In this document: positions 1 to 6,053 of the stretch, one piece after another
Layout: each line of letters starts with the position of its first letter
Numbering within the stretch: position 1 is the stretch's first letter
Origin: a bacterium
GTDB taxonomy: Bacteria; Hydrogenedentota; Hydrogenedentia; Hydrogenedentiales; SLHB01
DNA: 9,246 nt
Direction of reading: 5' to 3'
NCBI GenBank assembly: GCA_024231375.1
Contig: JAAEQP010000935.1
Location: forward strand, 1-9,246
The notes under the pieces: model-generated
Database searches by the model: none
What the model was told of the DNA's origin: nothing
The model's input: only the letters and a program-made list of their open reading frames with translations
Position numbers and translations under genes: made by a program

Positions 1-832
1 GGCCATCACCATCCGTGTCCGCGCTCGCGGGATCTGTGAAGGCCCGCTCCTCCTCAGCGTTCGTCAGTCCGTCCTTGTCCGGGTCATCCGTCGCACCGGA
101 CGCGGCATCTGTAGGAAGACCGTACTCGCTCTGCCATGCATCAAATATACCGTCGGCGTCAAGTCTTGGATCCAGTGGATCCTCCTCGTCGAAAAACGCC
201 AACAGCACCGTGTCCCGACTCATCCGCAGGCGACGCTCGGGCCAGAAGCCGGTGACGTCGTCGGCCCAGTAGCCAACGAACGAGAGTCCATCGTCCGGTA
301 TAGCGCGCACGACCACACCTTGTCCAGGATCGAAACTCACCATTTCCCCATGAGACAGTAGCCTGCCGGGAGGCGCAACCCAGAGACGGCCCTTATCCTT
401 GTAGGTGAGGAACATCAGGTAGGTGACCTCTGGTTCTCGCAGATGCCCCATTTGAATCACAGCGCGGAACTGTTTGTCACTGTCCATAGTGACCGTCAGA
501 CCGTCCTGAATAGTCCCATCCAACTCGCCCCCGTGCCAGTGAATGCACATTGGGCATGGATAGCGGTCGATATCGTTGATACTGAGCGTCACGCGGCTGT
601 TGGAGGGGAACCGGTGGGTCGCTCCCCATTCGTCGTAGACCACGCCAGAAGGTTCGGCCCGGATCTCTCCGCCAATGCACTTGATCGTTAACGAGCGAGG
701 ACCGGAGACGCCGCGATCCGGATCAACCGGCGGACCGCCACACCCGCACATGACAACCGAGCCTAGGCTAATGGCCGCAACGATTCCCTTCCGCAGCCAA
801 TCCATCACCGGTGATCGATTCAGCTTGCGCAT
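1..832 (-). CDS. Partial lipoprotein with two divergent InlB-B repeats and a TSP3-like segment
   Basis: This reading frame is open on the minus strand from an ATG at 832 to the left edge with no stop, giving 277 residues of an incomplete protein. Residues 1-31 look like a lipoprotein signal: basic n-region, hydrophobic stretch (about 16-28) and an imperfect lipobox ending in MCGC, lipidated Cys about 31. Residues about 47-126 fit a divergent InlB-B repeat, ending in VTMDSDKQFRAVI. Residues about 136-214 look like a second one (VVVRAIPDDG, FVGYW, TVLLAFF). From about 225 the chain shifts to an acidic calcium-binding style (DADGIFDAW, DDPDKDGLTNAEEE, ADTDGDG) resembling thrombospondin type 3 repeats, which often link surface modules to a C-terminal domain. 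The first repeat carries a PCPMC motif followed by HWH. The GGGGGAAGG upstream lies very close to the ATG, so an internal start (Met10 at 805) is possible. The catalytic or binding role, if any, lies outside the window. Confidence 0.85.
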   Translation of the reverse strand, partial: MRKLNRSPVMDWLRKGIVAAISLGSVVMCGCGGPPVDPDRGVSGPRSLTIKCIGGEIRAEPSGVVYDEWGATHRFPSNSRVTLSINDIDRYPCPMCIHWHGGELDGTIQDGLTVTMDSDKQFRAVIQMGHLREPEVTYLMFLTYKDKGRLWVAPPGRLLSHGEMVSFDPGQGVVVRAIPDDGLSFVGYWADDVTGFWPERRLRMSRDTVLLAFFDEEDPLDPRLDADGIFDAWQSEYGLPTDAASGATDDPDKDGLTNAEEERAFTDPASADTDGDG

Positions 833-872
833 ACCTTCCCCCAGACTTCGTTGCAACTACGAGCACATTGGC

Positions 873-902
873 AGTGTAATGGTGAACAGCTTATTGGGTC
901 AA
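873..902 (-). promoter_or_regulatory. Candidate sigma70-type promoter for the lipoprotein at 832
   Basis: On the minus strand TTGACC (902-897, 5 of 6 to the -35 consensus) is followed after 18 bp by TACACT (878-873, 4 of 6 to the -10 consensus). A start site near 866 would leave a leader of about 34 nt before the ATG at 832. This is pattern matching only; promoter consensus in this organism is unknown. Confidence 0.35.
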
Positions 903-904
903 TA
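892..904. promoter_or_regulatory. Short palindrome overlapping the -35 box (possible operator)
   Basis: TATTG (892-896) and CAATA (900-904) form a perfect 5-bp inverted repeat with a 3-bp centre. It covers the candidate -35 hexamer at 902-897, a typical location for repressor binding. It is short enough to occur by chance. Confidence 0.2.
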
Positions 905-916
905 CGGCGACTCAAT

Positions 917-949
917 CCGCCGGGAGTCGAACCCGTCCGGGTTCGGCGG
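917..949. repeat. Nested hairpin in divergent intergenic region
   Basis: CGAACCCG (928-935) and CGGGTTCG (938-945) form a perfect 8-bp inverted repeat with a 2-bp centre. CCGCCG (917-922) and CGGCGG (944-949) add an alternative outer stem that shares bases 944-945. No T-tract follows on either strand, so it does not look like an intrinsic terminator. The two flanking genes diverge, so no terminator would be expected here. Confidence 0.6.
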
Positions 950-961
950 AGGGGATCGGGT

Positions 962-1052
962 CTGTCCCGGGGTAGGCTGGCGGGTTCCTTCGGAACCATC
1001 CAGCCAACCCTGGGCTTTGATTGTCGAACCTTGGCAGGTTCGCGCGGGACAG
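962..1052. repeat. Long imperfect palindrome inside a larger closing stem
   Basis: The core at 970-1010 is a long hairpin. GGGT (970-973) pairs with ACCC (1007-1010), GGCTGG (975-980) with CCAGCC (1000-1005), and GGTTCC (983-988) with GGAACC (992-997) around a TTC loop. That is 16 Watson-Crick pairs in 41 nt, interrupted by one 1x1 and one 2x2 mismatch. An outer 8-bp repeat, CTGTCCCG (962-969) with CGGGACAG (1045-1052), encloses this core together with the hairpin at 1025-1042. The result could be a three-way RNA junction, a DNA cruciform or a REP-like element. There is no coding explanation. Confidence 0.6.
1025..1042. repeat. Hairpin CGAACCT / AGGTTCG
   Basis: CGAACCT (1025-1031) and AGGTTCG (1036-1042) make a perfect 7-bp stem with a TGGC loop. 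The 5' arm repeats the octamer GTCGAACC also present at 926-933, so the hairpins in this region share a sequence theme. No T-tract follows. Confidence 0.55.
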
Positions 1053-1160
1053 CCGGAATCGAGGCAATGCCCCTCTTGAACGCCCACTGCCCCGCGCCCT
1101 AAGATGCGTGTCCCACGAGGGGATGGCAACACGATGAAACGGGCGGGAGAGAGTCTTGAT

Positions 1161-2375
1161 ATGAAGCACAGCATCGCGGTCAGCGCGCTACTGATTCTAC
1201 TAGCCGCGTCGTGTGCACGGACGCCCCAGTTCCAGGTTTCCGCCGTAGGGCCGGACCCCGCGCCGGGAACGTTGCAGACCGTGGAGCCGCTGGGCGAATA
1301 CGGCGCGACCAAGCTGCGGGCCCTGCTCTGGTTGGCCGACTTGCCGGACCCGGTGACCATTCGTAGCGGGGTGAAGCTGTACCGCCTCCAGTATTGGACC
1401 ACGAACCACGACGGCGCGAAGACGCTTGCTTCCGGCCTACTGGCTCTGCCGAAGAAGGGCGCCTTGCGGGGCGTAGTGAGCTACCAACACGGAACCAACC
1501 CGAACCGTCATCTGACGCCATCTCAACCGACCCTCGGCGAAGGCGTGCTCGGGTCGGCGCTCTTCGCGGGCGGCGGCTACGCCTTCGTCGCCCCCGACTA
1601 CATCGGGCTTGGAACGAGTCACGAGGTCCACCCGTATTTCCACAGAGAAAGCACGGTGAGCTCCGTGATTGACCTTTTGAAGGCAGCCTACTCCTTCACG
1701 ACGGACACGCGCATGGACTGGCCGAACTCGGTCTACCTCACGGGGTTCTCGCAGGGCGGCCACGCTACGCTGGCGACTCACCGCGCACTTGAGTCGATGG
1801 ACGATCCCCGCTTCCGGGTCGCCGCTTCCGCCCCCGCGGCGGGTCCTTACGATCTCGCGGGTATCGCGCTGCCGGTGGCGCTTGAGGGCGGCTCAGACAC
1901 CCACACCTTCTACCTGGGCTACTTGGCGAACGCCTACTCGGTCTTCTGTGGCCAACCGATCGAATCCCTCGTCCGCGCACCGTACGCGGCACAGTTGCCG
2001 GTCCTGTTTGACGGTGAACACGAACCCGAGGCCATTTGGGCCGCCCTGTCGACACCCCCGCGCGGGTTGTTCACGGAGTCCTTTCTCAAAGCGTACGACA
2101 ACGAGGGGGAGCACTGGTTTCTTGAAGCCCTTGCGCGAAACTCGGTGGTCCCTTGGGCCGCGGCGGCGCCCATTCGGTTTTACCATGGACAGAACGACGC
2201 CGACGTGTCGCCACGGGAATCCCTCGTCATGGGCCGGCAACTCAGGGAGCTTGGCGTGAACGTGACAACCATCTACTTGGGACGATACACCCACGACGAG
2301 TCGGTCTACCGGGCGGTCACGCGCATACGCCTGTGGTTTGATGAGGTGGCCGAACAAGCCGATGTGCCCAACTGA
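1161..2375 (+). CDS. Secreted alpha/beta-hydrolase lipoprotein (lipase/esterase-like)
   Basis: This encodes a 404-residue protein. Residues 1-18 are a lipoprotein signal with a clean lipobox (LAASC, lipidated Cys18), which favours the ATG at 1161 over in-frame ATGs at 1104 and 1134. GGGAGAGAG lies 7 nt before it. The rest follows the alpha/beta-hydrolase fold: an oxyanion-side segment VVSYQHGT (105-112), GYAFVAPDYIGLG (139-151), and the nucleophile elbow GFSQGG with Ser197. Asp346 (YHGQNDAD) and His378 (YTHDES) are the likely remaining triad members. Layout and length resemble secretory lipase (LIP)-type and related bacterial esterases, so ester hydrolysis at the cell envelope is expected; the substrate cannot be read from sequence. 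It is transcribed away from the lipoprotein at 832 and is separated by 385 bp from the downstream glycosyltransferase, so it is probably its own unit. A role in removing acyl groups from surface glycan is possible but speculative. Confidence 0.88.
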   Translation: MKHSIAVSALLILLAASCARTPQFQVSAVGPDPAPGTLQTVEPLGEYGATKLRALLWLADLPDPVTIRSGVKLYRLQYWTTNHDGAKTLASGLLALPKKGALRGVVSYQHGTNPNRHLTPSQPTLGEGVLGSALFAGGGYAFVAPDYIGLGTSHEVHPYFHRESTVSSVIDLLKAAYSFTTDTRMDWPNSVYLTGFSQGGHATLATHRALESMDDPRFRVAASAPAAGPYDLAGIALPVALEGGSDTHTFYLGYLANAYSVFCGQPIESLVRAPYAAQLPVLFDGEHEPEAIWAALSTPPRGLFTESFLKAYDNEGEHWFLEALARNSVVPWAAAAPIRFYHGQNDADVSPRESLVMGRQLRELGVNVTTIYLGRYTHDESVYRAVTRIRLWFDEVAEQADVPN

Positions 2376-2409
2376 CCGGCCGAGTTGGAAGAATCTGGCA
2401 GCCTGCTTC

Positions 2410-2459
2410 CCCTGGATCTCGCGTGAGCGTTGAGCATGCGGCGCGGCGTCCATCCAGGG
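2410..2459. repeat. Inverted repeat downstream of the hydrolase
   Basis: CCCTGGAT (2410-2417) and ATCCAGGG (2452-2459) are perfect 8-bp arms separated by 34 bp of GC-rich sequence. The element begins 35 bp after the hydrolase stop and could form part of its transcript 3' end. No T-run follows, so a classical intrinsic terminator is not supported. Confidence 0.35.
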
Positions 2460-2497
2460 CAATCGCATTAAGACCATCCGCGCAACGCGCGTCACTA

Positions 2498-2523
2498 CCC
2501 GGCACGCCCAGGGGCGTACCGGG
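2498..2523. repeat. Strong GC hairpin between hydrolase and GT2 gene
   Basis: The outer stem CCCGG (2498-2502) with CCGGG (2519-2523) and the inner stem ACGCCC (2504-2509) with GGGCGT (2512-2517) are separated by a single C-A mismatch. The inner arms are only 2 bp apart. It may act as a transcript-stabilising or terminating hairpin for the upstream hydrolase gene. The downstream sequence TCTATTCC is not a convincing U-tract. Confidence 0.5.
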
Positions 2524-2541
2524 GTCTATTCCACACCGAGC

Positions 2542-2670
2542 GTGCCACCCACAACACTGTTGTGGGTGTCTTCAGGCTGCGGGATGGTGGCCGTCGTGAC
2601 CGGACACCCACAAGCTGCCGCTTGAAGGTGGCACACGTGACAAGGCTTGGTGACCACGACGGCCCGGTCA
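2542..2670. repeat. Cluster of interleaved inverted repeats
   Basis: GTGCCACC (2542-2549) is complementary to GGTGGCAC (2627-2634). GGCCGTCGTG (2589-2598) is complementary to CACGACGGCC (2655-2664). The order of arms is A-B-A'-B', a pseudoknot-type topology if transcribed. TGACCGG (2597-2603) also complements CCGGTCA (2664-2670). GCCACC (2544-2549) can instead pair with GGTGGC (2586-2591), which overlaps the second stem, so alternative folds compete. CAAGC and GCTTG (2611-2615, 2620-2624) add a small hairpin. The function is unknown; it could be a structured RNA, a mobile palindromic element or a leader. Confidence 0.5.
2546..2568. repeat. 11-bp-arm near-perfect palindrome
   Basis: CACCCACAACA (2546-2556) and TGTTGTGGGTG (2558-2568) are exact complements around a single central base. 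As DNA it is a good binding site for a dimeric regulator; as RNA it would fold into a long hairpin. CACCCACAA occurs again as a direct copy at 2605-2613. It lies about 190 bp before the GT2 start codon. Confidence 0.6.
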
Positions 2671-2698
2671 AGTGCGATTGCCCTGGGCGTCCCGTCCC

Positions 2699-2727
2699 TT
2701 GAATCCCCCCACCCGGCGCTATACGAT
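2699..2727 (+). promoter_or_regulatory. Weak candidate promoter for the GT2 gene
   Basis: TTGAAT (2699-2704, 4 of 6) is followed after 17 bp by TACGAT (2722-2727, 4 of 6), 33 bp before the ATG at 2761. TATACG (2720-2725) is an overlapping alternative -10 with a 15-bp spacer. If real, the inverted-repeat cluster at 2542-2670 would lie upstream of the transcript rather than in its leader. Confidence 0.25.
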
Positions 2728-2760
2728 GCGTGCGGGAACGGAGGCCATTGGGGAACACGC

Positions 2761-3732
2761 ATGCTACAACAGGACAGAGCCAACCGCATCGCCATCGTGG
2801 CGCCGGTACATAACGAGGAAGACAACCTCGGCGAGTTGTACCGGCGGTTGGCGGCTACATTGGAACCTGCGGGCGTCGAGTGGACGTTGCTGTTCGTCGA
2901 CGACGGCAGCACGGACGGGTCGCTCGACGTCATCCGACGTCTCCGGACGAAGGACCCACGGGTGTCGGCACTGGTGTTGTCGCGCAATTTTGGCCAGGAA
3001 GCGGCGACAACGGCCGGTCTGGATTACGCCGACGCTGACGCGACGATTCTCCTCGATGCCGACCTCCAGGATCCACCCGAGTTGTGCGCCGACATGATCG
3101 ACCGCTGGCGCGAGGGCGCCCGCATGGTAGTCGCGAAACGCACGCGGCGCGAAGGAGAGCCGGGGTGGCGGCGCGCGATGTCGTTTCTGTTCTACCGTCT
3201 TCTGGACTGGTTGTTTCCGTGGAAGTTCCCGAGGGACACGGGCGATTTCCGGCTCATGGACCGGCGCGTGGTCGAGGCCTTCCGCAAATCCCGTCAACGC
3301 AACCGGCTGACCCGTGCCGTCATCGCCTACAGCGGGTTCCGCACCGACACCGTCGAATACGACCGCCCGCCCCGGCAAGCGGGCGAAACCAAGTACACCC
3401 TTCGTACGGGAATCGGGCTGGCCGTGTCCGCCCTCACCTCCTTTTCCCTGTTCCCCCTGCGCTTCGCCTACGTCGTCGGACTGCTCTTCACCTGCGGTGC
3501 GGCCATCGGCGCGACCGTAGTCGCTGCTCGCTGGTTCATGGGTCACACCGACCTCGGCAACGCCCCCCTCATTCTCAGCATCTGGTTCGTAGGCGGCGTG
3601 CAGTGCTTTCTCATCGGCCTCATCGGCGAATACGTCGGCCGCACCCACATCGAAGTGCAGGCACGCCCCATCTACGTGGTGGATGAAGAGATCGGGGCGG
3701 TCAGGGATGACGCCACACACACGCAGGCGTAG
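2761..3732 (+). CDS. Family 2 glycosyltransferase, GtrB/DPM1-like polyprenyl-phosphate glycosyltransferase
   Basis: This encodes 323 residues from the ATG at 2761, chosen because the family N-terminus (IAIVAPVHNEEDNLGEL, residues 10-26) begins right after it; GGGGAA lies a few bases upstream. An in-frame start at 2647 would add 38 residues that do not fit the family. GT2 landmarks are FVDDGSTDGS (45-54), VLSRNFGQEAATTAGLDYA (72-90) and the metal/nucleotide site DADLQDPPE (99-107). These are followed by GDFRLMDRRV (161-170) and the acceptor-side YDRPPRQAGETKY (200-212). Two C-terminal membrane segments (about 233-257 and 268-292) end in the typical IGEYVGRTHIEVQARPIY. Such proteins transfer a sugar from a nucleotide donor to undecaprenyl or dolichyl phosphate on the cytoplasmic side; the sugar is not predictable. 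It points tail-to-tail at the glycan operon and probably serves the same surface polymer. Length and motifs look intact. Confidence 0.93.
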   Translation: MLQQDRANRIAIVAPVHNEEDNLGELYRRLAATLEPAGVEWTLLFVDDGSTDGSLDVIRRLRTKDPRVSALVLSRNFGQEAATTAGLDYADADATILLDADLQDPPELCADMIDRWREGARMVVAKRTRREGEPGWRRAMSFLFYRLLDWLFPWKFPRDTGDFRLMDRRVVEAFRKSRQRNRLTRAVIAYSGFRTDTVEYDRPPRQAGETKYTLRTGIGLAVSALTSFSLFPLRFAYVVGLLFTCGAAIGATVVAARWFMGHTDLGNAPLILSIWFVGGVQCFLIGLIGEYVGRTHIEVQARPIYVVDEEIGAVRDDATHTQA

Positions 3733-3735
3733 GTC

Positions 3736-5304
3736 CTATGGGTCTGATGTGTCGTTTAGGTCTTGTGGGCGGCGAGGCCGTGGTTGTCCTTGGCCCGGAG
3801 CCACATCAGGCCCCATCGGACTCCCCCCGCTCCCTTTCCGGGGCAGGGCGTAGAACGCCGCGGCGAACAACGCGATCAGTACAAATCCCTTCGCATAGGT
3901 GAAGCGCGGCATGGCGAGAGCCCCCACCAGTTGGCCGGCGAACGCGGCCGTCAGCCCACGCATAAGTGCCCGGTTGTAGGAGTTCCGCATCCGAGGGATC
4001 AGGTAGTATCCCTTGGCGAGGATCGCCAGGAGCCCCGCGGCGAGAGGCGCCATGCCGATGACCCCCCCCTTGAAAAGCCAGTACATCCAGGTGTTGTGGA
4101 TGGTGAGATATTCGCGGACGCCCGAGGCCTTCATCGCCCCGGTCTGGATGAGCCCCAGGGCTTCGAACTGGCTGCCAAACCCCGCGCCCAGCATGGGGTG
4201 TTCGGCAAACAGGCGCCATGCGCCCGACATCTCGACCATTCGGGCCTGGAGAGACAGATCGAGGCCCGGCAACTGGCGGCTCACAAACACATGCAGCGGG
4301 CTTCCAAACAAGGCAAGGATCGCGAGCGCAACGGAAAGGCCGGTGATGGCCAGCATCCACTGCCCCAACCGGCTTGGCAGACTGAACAGCGCGAGGAACA
4401 GGAGCGACACAAGCACCACCACATAGGCCGTACGCATGACGCCCACCATCAAGCCCGCGGACAGAATCAGCAGCATGACAAGGATCCCAAAACGCTGTCT
4501 TCCCCGTGTAGCCCGTGAGAAGAACAGGCTCACGAGCACGACGAACGCGATCTCGAAGAGTTCGTGACCGTTTGGCCGGAACATCTGGATACGCATAGGA
4601 CCGAAGGCCTTGTTCGTGATCTCGCCGAACGCGGTTTGGTTCAGATGCAGCATGGAGCCGGAGAGAGTCGCGACCAGAGAGAACACCGTTGCTGCCGCGG
4701 CAGTGATCAAGGTGATCGCAAGAATGAACTTGAGGTATCGGTGGAGTGTCGGCCGGTCCGGAACCAGCGCCACGAACGCCACGTACGACAGGAGTGATAG
4801 AGGGTTTCGCGACTCCGCGATGACGTAACCCATGGGGTTACCGCGAAGCGCGCCTGTCAGGGCCGTGACGACAAAGAACAGCAACACTACGCCCACGGCG
4901 AAGTGAATCATATCGAACGTCACCCGCACATTGCCCTTCAGAAACGCGACGGTCCAGTGCGCCAGCAATACGAACAGGATCAACTCCCGGACCTGCCATT
5001 CCACCCCAGCGAATGGGATGACGAAGGGGAAGATGTACTGATGGGTGCAGATGATGAACAACAGGTAGACGGACAGCATGAACCAGGAAGGCCCCAGAAT
5101 CAGCGTCATCGCCACGGCCAGCGCCCCGACACCCGCCACCGCCTTGAGGGGGCCCAGCACGCATACCGCCGCCGCGATCAGGCACACCGCCGCCATCTGC
5201 TGCACCCATAAGGCGCGTGCGCTCGGCGGATTCAGCATCCACGCCGCAACCGACCGCGGCCAGATGGTGACCCGCTTCGGGCCGGTGTCACTGCCAGCCG
5301 TCAT
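3736..5304 (-). CDS. O-antigen ligase/polymerase-like membrane protein (WaaL/Wzy family)
   Basis: This is a 522-residue polytopic membrane protein with roughly ten to twelve hydrophobic segments. They lie between about 35 and 340 and again between about 412 and 487, with short cytoplasmic-style ends. The O-antigen ligase (Wzy_C) signature is visible: a long extracytoplasmic stretch around 340-405 containing HPMLGAGFGSQFE (369-381) and HNTWMYWLFKGGVIG (403-417). An arginine in a membrane-edge GVMRTAY motif (Arg291) matches a conserved family position. Such enzymes join or polymerise undecaprenyl-linked glycans on the periplasmic face; sequence alone rarely separates ligase (WaaL), polymerase (Wzy) and protein-glycosylating (PglL-like) members. 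The C-terminal 35 residues are a Pro/Gly/Arg-rich soluble tail. The start lies 3 bp after the stop of the upstream lipoprotein gene, with GGAGG inside that gene's end, suggesting coupled translation. Confidence 0.85.
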   Translation of the reverse strand: MTAGSDTGPKRVTIWPRSVAAWMLNPPSARALWVQQMAAVCLIAAAVCVLGPLKAVAGVGALAVAMTLILGPSWFMLSVYLLFIICTHQYIFPFVIPFAGVEWQVRELILFVLLAHWTVAFLKGNVRVTFDMIHFAVGVVLLFFVVTALTGALRGNPMGYVIAESRNPLSLLSYVAFVALVPDRPTLHRYLKFILAITLITAAAATVFSLVATLSGSMLHLNQTAFGEITNKAFGPMRIQMFRPNGHELFEIAFVVLVSLFFSRATRGRQRFGILVMLLILSAGLMVGVMRTAYVVVLVSLLFLALFSLPSRLGQWMLAITGLSVALAILALFGSPLHVFVSRQLPGLDLSLQARMVEMSGAWRLFAEHPMLGAGFGSQFEALGLIQTGAMKASGVREYLTIHNTWMYWLFKGGVIGMAPLAAGLLAILAKGYYLIPRMRNSYNRALMRGLTAAFAGQLVGALAMPRFTYAKGFVLIALFAAAFYALPRKGSGGSPMGPDVAPGQGQPRPRRPQDLNDTSDP

Positions 5305-5307
5305 GGG

Positions 5308-6045
5308 CTAAGGCTCCTCCCCTTCGGCAGTGGCAGCCTCCGGATCGCCGCCGTCCCAACGGAGCGAGAAGTCGTCCCAGATGGCCGTGGCGGGGAAGGT
5401 GGTGCTGCTCGTCGACGACCCGGTCATCAGGTAGACCGAAACGGGTTCGTGAGGGAGTGGACTGATCGTGAATGTGTAGTCCGTGTAGTCCTGCGACGGA
5501 CCGACCTCGCATACTCCGAGAATCTTGAATTCCGGGTTGCCCTCGCCCGCCCCGGGCTTCGGTCCCCAAGCCTGAATCGCCAGCACGCGGCAAGACTCCT
5601 CGGCAAGGTTGCATGCGCTGAACGTCACCCGGTACTGAGTACCCGGTTCGAGCCCCTCCACCGCCGTATGGAACAGGCGGTAGAACCAGTCCACCGTATC
5701 CTTGGGTTTCACCCAGGTCTGGCGGACCGCGTTCTTGCCCGATTTCACGCGTTCGGTCTCGGGTTCGATTGCCGAGAACCCGCGCGTATCCAATGGAGGG
5801 ACGAAATGGACCGGCGCCGGCGCACCCGTCACCCATTCCTCGAAGCCGCCGTTGCTGAGCAGATTCGGAGGCGGCAACGGCGTCACGGGTTCGCGCGAGA
5901 CGAGTTGCATCGTGCCGGGAAGCACCTCATCCTCCCCGGAGTCGACTTCGAGAGGAGGCTCGCACCCGACGAACAACAGCACAGCCACAGCAGCGCTCAA
6001 CACCCCTCGCACAGCGTATCCAACGAATCTCTTCTCAGTCGACAT
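5308..6045 (-). CDS. Lipoprotein with one carbohydrate-binding-like module
   Basis: This encodes 245 residues from the ATG at 6045. The signal peptide ends in LLFVGC (lipidated Cys28), followed by an acidic/proline linker to about 60. One beta-rich module follows (about 61-231), opening with NLLSNGGFEEW and closing with IWDDFSLRW, a style typical of jelly-roll carbohydrate-binding modules (CBM4/9-like) in envelope proteins. Central motifs are SGKNAVRQTW (102-111) and TAVEGLEPGTQYRVTF (127-142). The same motifs recur in the lipoprotein at 7799-8947. AAGGAG lies 11 nt before this start. An alternative ATG at 6054 overlaps the methyltransferase stop (TGATG) but sits only 2 nt from that AAGGAG. 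Four cysteines outside the lipobox may form disulfides. It is not recognised as a named family member; glycan binding is inferred from fold style and operon position. Confidence 0.8.
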   Translation of the reverse strand: MSTEKRFVGYAVRGVLSAAVAVLLFVGCEPPLEVDSGEDEVLPGTMQLVSREPVTPLPPPNLLSNGGFEEWVTGAPAPVHFVPPLDTRGFSAIEPETERVKSGKNAVRQTWVKPKDTVDWFYRLFHTAVEGLEPGTQYRVTFSACNLAEESCRVLAIQAWGPKPGAGEGNPEFKILGVCEVGPSQDYTDYTFTISPLPHEPVSVYLMTGSSTSSTTFPATAIWDDFSLRWDGGDPEAATAEGEEP

Positions 6046-6053
6046 GCCGGGCA

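Noticed and set aside
917..949. tRNA T-arm-like sequence on the minus strand (GGGTTCGACTCCC)
   Set aside because: It resembles the TTCGA-loop consensus, but no matching 5' acceptor strand, anticodon arm or D-arm occurs about 60 nt upstream; it is part of a local hairpin.
899..1402. 167-residue minus-strand frame over the divergent intergenic region
   Set aside because: It overlaps the 5' end of the hydrolase antisense and the hairpin cluster; its composition is Arg/Ser/Gly-rich with no motif.
2498..2530. Intrinsic terminator for the hydrolase
   Set aside because: The hairpin is strong, but the following TCTATTCC is not a U-tract, so it is kept only as a hairpin.
2526..2987. 153-residue minus-strand frame over the inverted-repeat cluster
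   Set aside because: It extends into the GT2 gene on the opposite strand and has no recognisable domain or start signal.
2764..3720. 318-residue minus-strand open frame opposite the GT2 gene
   Set aside because: The plus strand carries an unmistakable GT2 enzyme; the opposite frame is a high-GC antisense shadow without recognisable features.
3763..4518. 251-residue plus-strand open frame opposite the ligase/polymerase gene
   Set aside because: It is hydrophilic, His/Gln/Arg-rich and has no motifs; it is antisense to a well-supported membrane protein.
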